From Alphaproteobacteria bacterium (GTDB lineage Bacteria; Pseudomonadota; Alphaproteobacteria; UBA2966): a DNA stretch of 64,000 bases. The translations under genes were made by a program, and so were the position numbers. The notes below the pieces were generated by a model. That model was not told where the DNA came from, made no database searches, and saw nothing but the letters and a program-made list of their open reading frames with translations. How positions within the stretch are numbered: position 1 is the first letter of the stretch; each line of letters opens with the position of its first letter. This document shows positions 44,413 through 56,944 of the stretch, one piece after another. The stretch spans positions 34,192-98,191 of the forward strand of contig JAGWAU010000005.1 in NCBI GenBank assembly GCA_021296255.1. Reading direction: 5' to 3'.

Positions 44413-45069
44413 ATGACGGATATCACGCGATGGTGGTGGGTGCGACATGCACCCGTCGTTGGATTTGACGGTCGCTTCTACGGCGGCGCGGACGTGGACT
44501 GTGACGTGTCCGACATGGTTTCCTTTGAGAATCTGGCGGCCTGGCTTCCCATGGATGCCGTTTGGCTGACCTCCCATCTGAAGCGCTCACGTGAAACCGC
44601 AGATGCCCTGGTTCAAGCTGGCTTGGCCCCCTTGGAACGCCTGGAAGAGCCGGATATCGGGGAACAACGGTACGGCGATTGGGAGGGCATCGCCTATGCG
44701 GAATTGGCCGAACGCCAGCTTGAGGCCGCCAATGGGGGCCCTTGGCACAAGTTCTGGCTGGCGCCCGCCGATCACCGGGCGCCCGGCGGCGGGGAGAGCT
44801 TCATCGACGTGATCGACCGCGTCTCCGGGGTCATGCGCCGCATCACCGAAACCTATCCGGGATGCGACATCGTGGCCGTCAGCCATGGTGGCACGATCCG
44901 TGCGGCACTCGCCCACACCTTGGAAATCGATCCGGACAAGGCGCTTTGCATCTCCGTCGAGAACCTGTCGACGACGCGCATGGACCACATCGGAGGTCCC
45001 GGGATCGGAGGCGATTGGCGTGTGGTTTTCGTTAATGTTCGGCCCAAACGCCGAACGGATGGACTCTAG
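44413..45069 (+). CDS. histidine phosphatase family protein
   Basis: A 218-residue phosphoglycerate-mutase-like phosphatase. 'WWWVRHAPVV' holds the phosphorylated His (RHA motif), 'SHLKRSRETADALV' the second Arg, 'IGEQRYGDWEG' the catalytic acid region, and 'VAVSHGGTIRAALAH' the second His. The family covers cobalamin-pathway CobC, sugar phosphatases and broad-specificity enzymes; no cobalamin genes are near, so the substrate stays open. It follows the ABC exporter by 85 bases. Confidence 0.9.
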   Translation: MTDITRWWWVRHAPVVGFDGRFYGGADVDCDVSDMVSFENLAAWLPMDAVWLTSHLKRSRETADALVQAGLAPLERLEEPDIGEQRYGDWEGIAYAELAERQLEAANGGPWHKFWLAPADHRAPGGGESFIDVIDRVSGVMRRITETYPGCDIVAVSHGGTIRAALAHTLEIDPDKALCISVENLSTTRMDHIGGPGIGGDWRVVFVNVRPKRRTDGL

Positions 45070-45078
45070 GAAATCATC

Positions 45079-45750
45079 ATGACACGAACCCTGTTACTCC
45101 TTGGCATCCTGGCACTCACCATACCGGCGCTGGCGAACCCACTTCGCGCTGGCGAACAGCAGGACCTTGTAGACAAAGCCCGGATCACTGTGGAGTCGTT
45201 TGCCCGCGACCCGGATGTGGCTCCCATGCGGTCTCTTCTCAAACGGGCGCGCGGCGTGTTGATCGTCCCTCAATGGCTGAAAGCCGGGTTCATCATCGGC
45301 GGGGCGGGCGGCTCGGGCGTGTTGCTCGCGAGGAACGGCGATTGGTCGGGACCTGCGTTCGTGGACATGGCCGCGGGCAGCATCGGTCTGCAAATCGGGG
45401 CGCAGGCGGCGGAAGTCATCCTCCTGTTGATGACGGAACGCGCGGTCGATGCGATGCTGCACAACAAGGTCAAGATCGGCGCCGACTTATCTGCCGCGGC
45501 CGGTCCCGTGGGCAAGGGCATCGAGGCTGCGACCACGACGAACCTGCGGGACGACGTGTATGCCTACTCGCGGGCCAAGGGCCTGTTCGTGGGCCTCTCC
45601 CTCGAGGGGGCCGCGATCAAGACCAAGGCCAAATGGAATAGCGCCTACTACGGGGAATCGGTCACGGCACGACAGATCGTGCTCGAACGCGTGGTCACCG
45701 GAGAGAATGCCGATTCGTTGAAGGAGGCGTTGATGGCGGCGGCGCGCTGA
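45079..45750 (+). CDS. SYLF (YSC84-like) domain lipid-binding protein, secreted
   Basis: This 223-residue protein has an N-terminal signal peptide ('LLLLGILALTIPALA', cleavage likely after ALA-N near residue 19). The SYLF fold follows: 'LLKRARGVLIVPQWLKAGFIIGG', 'GSGVLLAR', 'AGSIGLQIGAQAAEVILLLMT' and 'GLFVGLSLEGAAI'. SYLF proteins bind phosphoinositides in eukaryotes; bacterial members are periplasmic and uncharacterised. AGGAAAT precedes the ATG. Nine bases separate it from the phosphatase gene, so they are probably co-transcribed. Confidence 0.9.
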   Translation: MTRTLLLLGILALTIPALANPLRAGEQQDLVDKARITVESFARDPDVAPMRSLLKRARGVLIVPQWLKAGFIIGGAGGSGVLLARNGDWSGPAFVDMAAGSIGLQIGAQAAEVILLLMTERAVDAMLHNKVKIGADLSAAAGPVGKGIEAATTTNLRDDVYAYSRAKGLFVGLSLEGAAIKTKAKWNSAYYGESVTARQIVLERVVTGENADSLKEALMAAAR

Positions 45751-45786
45751 GACGCGTCGCCATCTGGCCAAGGTTTGCCAAACGGG

Positions 45787-45819
45787 CGGACACGGCCGGG
45801 AATCAAGCCTATATATAGG
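45787..45819 (+). promoter_or_regulatory. putative promoter of the SCO1 gene with a 12-bp palindrome
   Basis: CGGACA (45787-45792) and TATATA (45810-45815) are 17 bases apart. The -10 lies inside the perfect 12-bp palindrome CCTATATATAGG (45808-45819), which could also be an operator. The predicted transcript would start about 30 bases before the TTG start of the SCO1 gene. Confidence 0.4.
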
Positions 45820-45851
45820 GAACGGAAATTGCCGAAGCCCCGAAAGGAAGC

Positions 45852-46472
45852 TTGTTGCTCGATTCCGCATTCAGGCGAACACTCGTACTTGTTTGCGCCG
45901 GTGCCGCCACCGTCCTGATGGTATTGGCCGGCTGGTATTGGGCGGAGAACGACGGCATGCTCGGGGGGCCTAAGACAACGGGCCGGACGTTGATCGGTGG
46001 TCCCTTCACGCTCACGGACCATGGGGGAAATACCGTAACCGAAGCAGACTTCCTCGGACGCCATACGCTCGTCTACTTCGGCTACACGTTCTGCCCCGAC
46101 GTCTGCCCGATGGAACTACAGTCCATCACGGAGGCGCTGGAGCGGCTGGGGCCGAAGGCGGACGACGTCGTGCCGCTGTTCATCACCGTGGACCCGGAGC
46201 GCGACACGGTGGCCGTGATGGCGGATTACGCCCAGAACTTTCATCCGAACCTGCGGGCCCTCACGGGAACGCCAGAGGAGATACGTGTCACGACACGCGC
46301 TTACAGGGTCTATTTCAAGAAGGCCGACGGTCCGGAGGAAGGCGATGACTATCTCATGGATCATACGTCGCTGATCTACTTCATGGGGCCTGACGGTAGC
46401 TACGTCACACATTTCACGTTCGGTACGCCCCCGAACGAGATCGCCACACGGCTTTCGGAACTTTTGGGTTGA
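45852..46472 (+). CDS. SCO1/SenC copper chaperone family protein
   Basis: This membrane-anchored, periplasm-facing thioredoxin-fold protein helps insert copper into cytochrome c oxidase. The N-terminal anchor is '[20 protein letters not shown]'. The copper ligands are 'TFCPDVCP' (CxxxC) near residue 80 and the His in '[12 protein letters not shown]'. 206 residues is typical. The start appears to be TTG (45852 or the next TTG at 45855) behind AGGA. No cytochrome oxidase genes are in the window. Confidence 0.92.
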   Translation: MLLDSAFRRTLVLVCAGAATVLMVLAGWYWAENDGMLGGPKTTGRTLIGGPFTLTDHGGNTVTEADFLGRHTLVYFGYTFCPDVCPMELQSITEALERLGPKADDVVPLFITVDPERDTVAVMADYAQNFHPNLRALTGTPEEIRVTTRAYRVYFKKADGPEEGDDYLMDHTSLIYFMGPDGSYVTHFTFGTPPNEIATRLSELLG

Positions 46473-46482
46473 AGGGTACGCG

Positions 46483-46953
46483 GTGGCCAGAACCGACGAT
46501 CCAGCGGTGGAGGCGAACGCGGAACTCCCGTTCTGGCGACGAAAACCGCTTGGCGAAATGTCTAGCGAAGAATGGGAATCGCTATGCGATGGCTGCGGCA
46601 AGTGCTGCCTCAACAAGCTGGAATGGGTGGACACGGGAGAGGTGGAGTACACGGACGTGGCCTGCCGTCTGCTCGATCTCCAGACATGCCGCTGCCGGGA
46701 CTACGTCAATCGGACTAGGCGCGTGCCCGACTGCCTGGTGTTGTCGCCGAGGGTGGTTGGCGCGCTCACGTGGTTGCCGTCTTCCTGTGCGTACCGGCTG
46801 ATCTCGGAGGGGCGTGATCTCCACTGGTGGCACCCGTTGATCTCGGGTGACCCCGAAACCGTTCATCTCGCTGGCATTTCGGTCCGGGACAAGGCAATCT
46901 CCGAGGATGAACCGCACGATCTCGATGCTCGGACCGTCACCTGGCCCGAATAG
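46483..46953 (+). CDS. YcgN-type cysteine cluster protein (UPF0260)
   Basis: A 156-residue protein of the YcgN family. '[14 protein letters not shown]' gives the CxxCxxCC cluster, with further Cys in '[19 protein letters not shown]', 'VPDCLVL' and 'SSCAYRL'. The pattern suggests a zinc or iron-sulfur site, but the biochemical role is unknown. The GTG start is ten bases after the SCO1 stop, so it is likely in the same transcript. Confidence 0.9.
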   Translation: MARTDDPAVEANAELPFWRRKPLGEMSSEEWESLCDGCGKCCLNKLEWVDTGEVEYTDVACRLLDLQTCRCRDYVNRTRRVPDCLVLSPRVVGALTWLPSSCAYRLISEGRDLHWWHPLISGDPETVHLAGISVRDKAISEDEPHDLDARTVTWPE

Positions 46954-47008
46954 AGGTATCGTGAGGTCGCGTGGCAGGAGCGCGACGGACTCTGGCAGTA
47001 AGTAAAGT

Positions 47009-47941
47009 GTGACGACGATGACCGGTTCCAATATCACGCGGGGTGTCCTTGCCGCCGCGTTGACACCCCTTACGCCAGACCTGGCACCCGATCTGCCATC
47101 CATGATTTCGCATTTTCAGTGGCTGCTCGACCGCGGATGCGACGGTCTGGGCGTTTTGGGAACCACGGGCGAGGCCAACTCATTCAGTGTCGCGGAACGC
47201 CTCGCGATAATCGATGCGTTGGGAGAAAGCGGCTTGCCGAAGGACCAGTTGATGATCGGGACCGGGACATGCGCCGAGCCGGATACGTTGGAGCTCACGC
47301 ATGCCGCCCTCGCCGCGGGCATCAGGTCTGTGCTGATGCTGCCGCCGTTTTACTACAAGGGCATTACCGATCAGGGTCTGGCCGCGGCTTTCGCGCGGGT
47401 GATCGACCGCGCGGGAGACGGCGACCTGCGCGTGATTCTGTATCATTTTCCCAAGATGACCGGCGTGCCGATCACCCAGGGCGCCATCGAACTCCTGCGT
47501 CGGGACTATCCGGACATCGTCGTCGGTCTCAAGGACAGCTCCGGTGACCTCGGCAATATGACGTCCTTGCTGGAGGCCTTTCCTGGTTTCGGCGTTTACG
47601 CGGGAACGGAGCGATACCTGCTGCCGGTCTTGCAGGCCGGCGGGCCCGGCTGCATCTCGGCGACAGCCAATGTGACTAGCTTGATGGCTTCCGATGTATT
47701 CCGCGCCCACGAGGAGTCTGACAACGACGCGGGCGACCTGCAAGAGCGACTCACGGCGGTGCGGCAGGTGTTCGACGGCCTTCCGCTCGTCGCTGCCCTC
47801 AAGGAGGCGATGACGACGATCACGGGCCGGCGAGGCTGGCAGGCCATTCGCCCGCCACTGACGGTGCTCGCCTCTGCTCAGAAGCGAGAACTCCAAGAGG
47901 CCCTGCATGCCGAAGGGTTCAACCTCAAGGCCGCGGCCTGA
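47009..47941 (+). CDS. dihydrodipicolinate synthase/N-acetylneuraminate lyase family aldolase
   Basis: A 310-residue class I aldolase. The Schiff-base Lys is in 'VVGLKDSSGDLGN', 'LGTTGEANSFSV' is the pyruvate-binding GTTGE loop, and 'LPPFYYKGITDQGL' and 'LYHFPKMTGVPI' hold the two catalytic tyrosines. The residue aligned with the DapA arginine that binds aspartate semialdehyde (Y-N-V-P-x-R) is Met here (Y-H-F-P-K-M), so this is probably not the lysine-pathway DapA but a paralogue acting on another 2-keto acid. Start GTG 47009 or ATG 47018. Confidence 0.88.
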   Translation: MTTMTGSNITRGVLAAALTPLTPDLAPDLPSMISHFQWLLDRGCDGLGVLGTTGEANSFSVAERLAIIDALGESGLPKDQLMIGTGTCAEPDTLELTHAALAAGIRSVLMLPPFYYKGITDQGLAAAFARVIDRAGDGDLRVILYHFPKMTGVPITQGAIELLRRDYPDIVVGLKDSSGDLGNMTSLLEAFPGFGVYAGTERYLLPVLQAGGPGCISATANVTSLMASDVFRAHEESDNDAGDLQERLTAVRQVFDGLPLVAALKEAMTTITGRRGWQAIRPPLTVLASAQKRELQEALHAEGFNLKAAA

Positions 47942-47973
47942 GGGTCGGTTCCCCACGACGCGCCCATGGGATC

Positions 47974-48675
47974 ATGAGTCGTGGCGCTCAACTCAATGTC
48001 GATGGCACCGTCATCGATCTGGACGTTCGCCGAAGTCCACGAGCACGCCGAATTCAGCTGAAAGTCGACCCGAGGTTGGGAGCTCAACTCATCATCCCGC
48101 GAGGTGTCTCCCAACGGGAGGCCTTGTCGTTCGCTGCCGAGAAAGCGGTATGGCTGCGGGATCGGCTGGCCCGTCTGCCGCCTCGGATACCGTTCCGTGA
48201 CGGCGCGATCGTTCCGGTTCTCGGGCAATCACACCGTATTCGACAGACCACCGCGACCGATCTCTTCCAGACCGAGGTACGGCGAGAGGCCGGCGAACTG
48301 CTTGCCGCCTGTCATCCGGACGACGTATCGGTCCGCGTGGGGGAATGGTTTCGTGACAATGCTTATGACATCCTCGCGCGCCGGGCCACGGCGGCAGCGG
48401 ACCGCATCGGCGCCGAGGTCACCCGTGTCAGCGTACGGGATCCGCGTACCCGATGGGGGAGCTGTTCGGAATCCGGCACGCTGTCGTTTTCCTGGCGTCT
48501 ATTCATGGCGCCCGAATGGGTCATGGACTACGTGGTCGCCCACGAGGTCGCCCATCTCCGCGAGATGAACCACAGTCAGGCGTTCTGGCGCCTGGTCGGA
48601 CACCTGGTTGATCGAATCGACGACGCCCGATCCTGGCTTCATCGATCGGGACCCCACCTCCATCGCTACGGTTAG
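47974..48675 (+). CDS. YgjP-like metallopeptidase domain protein (DUF45, M48-related)
   Basis: A 233-residue protein with zinc motif 'VVAHEVAHLREMNHSQAFW' (HExxH with a further His seven residues on) and the YgjP signature 'DPRTRWGSCSESGTLSFSWRL'. The N-terminal half has the family's beta-rich 'RRSPRARRIQLKVDP' and 'IIPRGVSQREALSF'. Bacterial YgjP proteins are annotated as metal-dependent hydrolases or putative SprT-like peptidases without a proven substrate. The ATG lacks a strong ribosome-binding site. Confidence 0.88.
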   Translation: MSRGAQLNVDGTVIDLDVRRSPRARRIQLKVDPRLGAQLIIPRGVSQREALSFAAEKAVWLRDRLARLPPRIPFRDGAIVPVLGQSHRIRQTTATDLFQTEVRREAGELLAACHPDDVSVRVGEWFRDNAYDILARRATAAADRIGAEVTRVSVRDPRTRWGSCSESGTLSFSWRLFMAPEWVMDYVVAHEVAHLREMNHSQAFWRLVGHLVDRIDDARSWLHRSGPHLHRYG

Positions 48676-48742
48676 CACCATCGCTTGGCGTCGCATCGGG
48701 TTCGGCCGATTCCGCCGCCCTCACGGTTTGCAACCCTTGACT

Positions 48743-49942
48743 ATGCGCCCTGACTCGCCTGCGTTTCTGGTACTCCTCGCCATGCTGGTGGCGATCGGAC
48801 CGCTCTCGACGGATCTCTACCTCCCGTCCTTGCCGTTGCTGGTCGAGGAATTCGAGGCGACGACCTCGGAGGTTCAGCTGACCCTGAGCGTATTCTTGTT
48901 CGGTTTCGCCGTCTCCCAGCTGATCTACGGTCCCCTCTCGGATCGATTCGGGCGAAAACCCGTGTTGATCGCCGGCCTCTGGATTTTCGTGATCGCCAGC
49001 GCCACATGCGCCGTGGCGACGACCATCGAGCTGCTCATCGCCCTGAGGCTGCTGCAGGCCATCGGGGCGTGCAGCGCGGGCGTCGTATCTCGCGCGATCG
49101 TGCGCGATCTCTTCGAACGACGGCAGGCTGCGCGCATACTGGCTTATTCCGGCGCGCTGATGGGACTGGCGCCCGCGGTCGCGCCGCTCGCCGGTGCCTA
49201 CATCCTGGTCTGGATCGGTTGGGAAGCGAACTTTTTCGCTGTCGCCCTGTGGGGTGCCGCGTTGATCGTGATCGTTTCGGTATCGCTCGCCGAGTCGAAT
49301 GCCACGCCCGATCCACTCGCTCTGACGCCCACTCGATTGTTCGGCAATCTCCACCGCCTGTTCAAAAGTCGGGTTTATCTGGGTTACGCGCTCACCAACA
49401 GCGCCGCTTTTTCGGGATTGTTCGCCTTCATATCTGGCTCATCATTCGTCCTGATTGACGTTCTGGACATTCCGCCGGTCGAATTCGGCTACTACTTCGC
49501 CCTAGGCGTGTTCGGCTACATGCTGGGTGCCGTGGTTTCCGGACGGCTCGGCGGACGCGTCAACGTGGACAGGCTGATGCGTACGGCAGCAACCCTGATG
49601 GCGCTATCGGGTAGCACAATGGCTGTGATGGCTTTGATCGGACTCGAGAACGTGTGGGTCATGGTCGTACCGATGATCTTCTACATGGCTGGCTTTGGCA
49701 CGATCATGCCCCAGTCCACCGCCAGCGCCCTCATCCCGTTTCCGGATATCGCGGGACTTGCCTCGTCAACGTTGGGGTTCTTGCAAATGACCGTGGGCTC
49801 CCTAGTGGGCGTCGCAGTGGGAATTTTCCATGACGGCACGCCGGTGCCTCTCGCCCTGATCATCGGGGGAACGGGTCTCGGGACCCTTGCAGCACATATT
49901 CGCGTTGGACGTCTGGTGGCTCAGGAACGGCCGGAGTCCTAG
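48743..49942 (+). CDS. Bcr/CflA-type multidrug MFS transporter
   Basis: This twelve-helix major facilitator has 399 residues from the ATG at 48743 (MRPDSPAFLV). The frame extends 45 codons upstream over the end of the YgjP gene and is not transporter-like. 'IGPLSTDLYLPSLPLL' with the TM1 Asp, 'IYGPLSDRFGRKPVLIAG' (motif A) and 'LRLLQAIGACSAGVVSRAIVRD' are Bcr/CflA hallmarks. It is likely a proton-driven drug or metabolite exporter. Ends 36 bases from the convergent gyrB. Confidence 0.9.
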   Translation: MRPDSPAFLVLLAMLVAIGPLSTDLYLPSLPLLVEEFEATTSEVQLTLSVFLFGFAVSQLIYGPLSDRFGRKPVLIAGLWIFVIASATCAVATTIELLIALRLLQAIGACSAGVVSRAIVRDLFERRQAARILAYSGALMGLAPAVAPLAGAYILVWIGWEANFFAVALWGAALIVIVSVSLAESNATPDPLALTPTRLFGNLHRLFKSRVYLGYALTNSAAFSGLFAFISGSSFVLIDVLDIPPVEFGYYFALGVFGYMLGAVVSGRLGGRVNVDRLMRTAATLMALSGSTMAVMALIGLENVWVMVVPMIFYMAGFGTIMPQSTASALIPFPDIAGLASSTLGFLQMTVGSLVGVAVGIFHDGTPVPLALIIGGTGLGTLAAHIRVGRLVAQERPES

Positions 49943-49978
49943 AATCTTGAGCCCAAGCTACGGTTTCGCGTGTTCGGC

Positions 49979-53657
<3,679 letters not shown>

Positions 53658-53670
53658 CGTCAGGCGCGCC

Positions 53671-54795
53671 TCACACCCTCATGGGCATCAGGACGTACAG
53701 GGCATCGGCATTGCCGCCATCTCGAACCAAGGTAGGCGATACCGCGTCGGCGAGGACGAACTGTGCCGTATCGCCGTCAATCTGGGAGGCGATGTCCAAT
53801 AGGTATCGGGAGTTGAATCCGATTTCCATGTTGTCTGAGTTGTACTCGACGGCGATTTCCTCGGAAGCGCTGGCATTGTCGGGGCTGCTGGCAGCGATTG
53901 TCGCCTTTCCTCCCTCCAGGGACATCTTCACGGCCCGGGATTTCTCGGTAGACACCGTGGAAACGCGATCAATCGCTTCGGCAAACACCTTGGCGTCGAC
54001 CTCCATGACCTTGTCGTTTCCGTCGGGAATGACCCGCTGGTAGTCAGGAAAGGTACCGTCGATCAACTTGGAGGTCAGAATGGACTCGCCGACTTGAAAG
54101 CGAATCTTCGAGTCGGAAAGGGAGATCCCGATATCGAGTCCGCCTTCGTCGATGAGCTTCCTGACCTCTGCAACCGCCTTTCGCGGCACGATGACCCCGG
54201 GGATGTCAGAAGCACCCTCGGGCAGCTGCGCGTTGACCTGAGCCAGCCGATGGCCGTCGGTAGCCACGGCCCGCAATACCAGTCGACCGTCAACTTCGGC
54301 CTTATGTAGATAGATGCCGTTGAGATAGTACCTGGTCTCTTCCGTCGAAACGGCGAAGCGCGTTTTGTCGATGACATCGATGAGCAGGTCGGCCGGCAGG
54401 CTGAAACTGTGAGGGAGCTCCCCTTCCGCGATAACCGGAAAATCCTCTTTCGGTAGGCACGGAAGCATGAAGGACGACCGTCCCGCCACAAGTGACACCC
54501 GGGACTCGCCCGCCTCCTCGCCAAACACCAACTCGATCTGGGCACCCTCCGGCAGCTTTCGGACGATATCGTACAAGGTATGCGCGGGCGTCGTCGTCGA
54601 CCCCGGGGTCGCGATGTCTGCTTCGGCCTGATCGACGATCGCGAGATCGAGATCAGTCGCCGTCAGTCGTAGTTGTCCCCCGTCCGCGTCCACCAGAACG
54701 TTGGACAGGATGGGAATGGTGTTACGTTTCTCAACGACGCTCTGCGTATGCGTCAACGCGGTCAGCAAAGCAGCGCGTTCAATGGTCAATTTCAT
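53671..54795 (-). CDS. dnaN: DNA polymerase III sliding clamp (beta subunit)
   Basis: This ring-shaped processivity factor has 374 residues. N-terminal 'MKLTIERAALLTALTHTQSV' and 'ERRNTIPILSNVLV'-like 'EKRNTIPILSNVLV' are conserved. 'YYLNGIYLH', 'ATDGHRLA' and 'VIVPRKAV' form the middle domain, and the protein ends in the peptide-pocket segment 'ALYVLMPMRV'. It lies downstream of dnaA after a 297-base gap with its own extended -10 promoter, and upstream of recF-gyrB. Confidence 0.98.
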   Translation of the reverse strand: MKLTIERAALLTALTHTQSVVEKRNTIPILSNVLVDADGGQLRLTATDLDLAIVDQAEADIATPGSTTTPAHTLYDIVRKLPEGAQIELVFGEEAGESRVSLVAGRSSFMLPCLPKEDFPVIAEGELPHSFSLPADLLIDVIDKTRFAVSTEETRYYLNGIYLHKAEVDGRLVLRAVATDGHRLAQVNAQLPEGASDIPGVIVPRKAVAEVRKLIDEGGLDIGISLSDSKIRFQVGESILTSKLIDGTFPDYQRVIPDGNDKVMEVDAKVFAEAIDRVSTVSTEKSRAVKMSLEGGKATIAASSPDNASASEEIAVEYNSDNMEIGFNSRYLLDIASQIDGDTAQFVLADAVSPTLVRDGGNADALYVLMPMRV

Positions 54796-55092
54796 GTCTT
54801 ATGCGAGTCCAAATGGTGCTCGAATTGGGAGAGATTCCCTAGCCCCGGCACGCGTCGATGCAGGTCGTCATCGAAGATCGTGGACGGTGTGACATTATAG
54901 CAGAATCCGCTTGATTCCGCACGATTCTTCAGAGGAATCCAGAGGATGAGGAAACCTCCCAACAAGCGTACCAAAACTGCGGTTTGCGGGGAAAATTCGG
55001 GTGATCCGATGATCCAATCCGTTATTCGGCCGGGATCGCCGAACTTTGAACTACGGCGCGGTTGAATCCGGGGTGGATCGGGAACGGAGCGG
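54796..55092. other. dnaA-dnaN intergenic region, 297 bases
   Basis: It contains the dnaN promoter and a direct/inverted run of GGATTC-like words (around 54901-54945). No perfect or near-perfect DnaA box was found by eye, so it is not an obvious origin. Confidence 0.5.
54894..54902 (-). promoter_or_regulatory. extended -10 promoter of dnaN-recF-gyrB
   Basis: On the minus strand the nine bases read TGCTATAAT, a perfect extended -10 (TG-n-TATAAT). The -35 region is weak, as is normal for extended -10 promoters. It would give a leader of about 90 bases before the dnaN ATG. Confidence 0.6.
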
Positions 55093-56493
55093 CTACGCCT
55101 CGAGCATGCGGCGGAGGAGATCGATATCCTCGGACAGCGCGCTATCGCTCTGCTTCAACTCGTCAATCTTGCGGACCGCGTGCATGACCGTCGTGTGGTC
55201 GCGCCCACCGGAATTTCGACCGCACTCGGGGAGAGCCCGCGACGTCAGCTGCTTCGCCAGATACATGGCGACCTGACGGGGTCGCGCGACGGCGCGGGCA
55301 CGCCGCGCCGAGTACATATCGGCAAGGCGGATGTTGAAGTGCTCGGCCACCCGCTTTTGAATGTCTTCGATCGTCACGCGCCGATCGTTGGCACGCAGGA
55401 GATCGCGCAACACATCCTGCGTCGTCTCGAGGGTGACCGGACGTCCCACCAGATTGGAATAAGCCAACACGCGATTGAGTGCGCCTTCCAGTTCCCGCAC
55501 GTTGGACGTGATGCGATGCGCCAAGAACTCAAGGATCCTGATCGGTACGTCCTTGGCGCCCGCATGCTCCGCCTTGCTCTGCAATATGCCGAGCCGCAAC
55601 TCATAGTCTGTGGCATGGATGTCGGCAACGAGCCCCCAGCCCAATCGAGACCTCATGCGTTCTTCGATGCCGTCCAGGTCTGACGGCGACCGGTCCCCGG
55701 AAATCACGATCTGACGGTTCTGATCGACCAGCGCATTGAACGTATGAAAGAACTCCTCCTGCGTGGTGTCCTTTCCCGCGATGAACTGGACATCGTCGAT
55801 CATCAGAATATCCACGGACCGGAACTGCTGTTTGAATGCCATGACGTTCTTGAAACGCAGCGCGCGGATAAACTGATACATGAACTTTTCGGCCGAGAGA
55901 TAAACGACCTTCCGGTCCGGGAACATGCCGCGGATGTGCCACGCGATGGAGTGCATCAAGTGTGTCTTGCCGAGACCGACGCCGCCGTAGAGAAATAGGG
56001 GATTGAAAGGCACGGCCGCAGCGTTGCCGACTCTTTGCGCAGCGGCGAATGCCAGTTCATTCGGTCTACCCACGACGAAATTTTCGAAGGTGAATCGCGG
56101 ATCGAGAGGCGCGCCGATATCGAACTCTCGCTCGCCGGGCCGCCCGTCACCCGCCTGATCATTCCGCTCGCTCGACCCGCCGACCTCTTCAGAACCGCCG
56201 GCAGACCGCGCCGATGGTTTAGCCGGCGGATTGACCAGCACGTTGACGGTATGCGCCGATGGATTCTCGTCGCTCCACAACGAACGCAGCCGATCCGAGT
56301 AATGAGACACGACCCAATCCCGCATGAAGCGGGTCGGCACGGCGAGGACGACCTCGCCGTCCCGCATCCGCAGCAGCGACAGCGGCTTCAGCCAGCTGTT
56401 GAATGCGGCCTCACCAACTTCCGACTTCAGCCGTGCACGTACACGGCTCCATTGACTCTCGAATTCCTGAGACATTTCAGACGGGTTGTTCAT
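55093..56493 (-). CDS. dnaA: chromosomal replication initiator protein DnaA
   Basis: DnaA binds and opens oriC. It has 466 residues from the ATG at 56493 (MNNPSEMSQEFESQW); an ATG six codons later is possible. Domain I is 'WSRVRARLKSEVGEAAFNSWLKPL'-type, followed by a Ser/Gly-rich linker (about 95-135). AAA+ domain III has 'LFLYGGVGLGKTHLMHSIAW' and 'ILMIDDVQFIAGKDTTQEEFF'. Domain IV has the basic loop 'SARRARAVARPRQVAMYLA' and the DnaA-box signature 'GGRDHTTVMHAVRKI'. A rhodanese gene ends four bases upstream, so the two are translated from one message. Confidence 0.98.
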   Translation of the reverse strand: MNNPSEMSQEFESQWSRVRARLKSEVGEAAFNSWLKPLSLLRMRDGEVVLAVPTRFMRDWVVSHYSDRLRSLWSDENPSAHTVNVLVNPPAKPSARSAGGSEEVGGSSERNDQAGDGRPGEREFDIGAPLDPRFTFENFVVGRPNELAFAAAQRVGNAAAVPFNPLFLYGGVGLGKTHLMHSIAWHIRGMFPDRKVVYLSAEKFMYQFIRALRFKNVMAFKQQFRSVDILMIDDVQFIAGKDTTQEEFFHTFNALVDQNRQIVISGDRSPSDLDGIEERMRSRLGWGLVADIHATDYELRLGILQSKAEHAGAKDVPIRILEFLAHRITSNVRELEGALNRVLAYSNLVGRPVTLETTQDVLRDLLRANDRRVTIEDIQKRVAEHFNIRLADMYSARRARAVARPRQVAMYLAKQLTSRALPECGRNSGGRDHTTVMHAVRKIDELKQSDSALSEDIDLLRRMLEA

Positions 56494-56497
56494 CGAC

Positions 56498-56944
56498 CTA
56501 GCTCTGTATCCAGGGAAGGCCTGCGGCCTTCCAGCCGCCAGTGGTACCGCGGTGTTGACTCGCATCCTTGTCACCCTCGAAACCTTCCGCCACGTTGTAA
56601 CAGCGGGAGAACCCCTCGGCGGTCATGGCCAAAGCCGCGGCACGCGACCGCGCTCCGCTTCGGCATATGAAGAGGTTAGCGGCGTCGAGCGAAAGCCCTG
56701 CGCGGTGTAGCATTTCAATGAATTCAGCGTTGATCGCCATGTCGGGAAAGCGCTGCCAGGAAACCAGCAAGGGGTGCTTTCCAAGCCCTGTAAGGTCGGG
56801 AACACCTACGTATGACCACTCGGCATCTGTCCGAACGTCAATCAGCGTAGCGTCCGGCTCATCCCTGAGGACGGCCCAAGCCTCCTCGACCGGAATATCA
56901 CCGGCAAAGGATGCTCCGTGCGGCTGCCCCCCTGCCCCCTGCAT
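56498..56944 (-). CDS. rhodanese-like domain protein
   Basis: A single-domain rhodanese of 148 residues from the ATG at 56944 (MQGAGGQPHGASF), which has GGAGGT eight bases upstream. The frame upstream includes that Shine-Dalgarno and is unlikely to be coding. 'DATLIDVRTDAEWSYVGVPDL' is the domain signature and 'LFICRSGARSRAAALAM' holds the active-site Cys in a CRSGxRS loop typical of persulfide carriers. It ends 'GTTGGWKAAGLPWIQS'. The four-base gap to dnaA makes co-expression very likely. Its sulfur acceptor is unknown. Confidence 0.93.
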   Translation of the reverse strand: MQGAGGQPHGASFAGDIPVEEAWAVLRDEPDATLIDVRTDAEWSYVGVPDLTGLGKHPLLVSWQRFPDMAINAEFIEMLHRAGLSLDAANLFICRSGARSRAAALAMTAEGFSRCYNVAEGFEGDKDASQHRGTTGGWKAAGLPWIQS

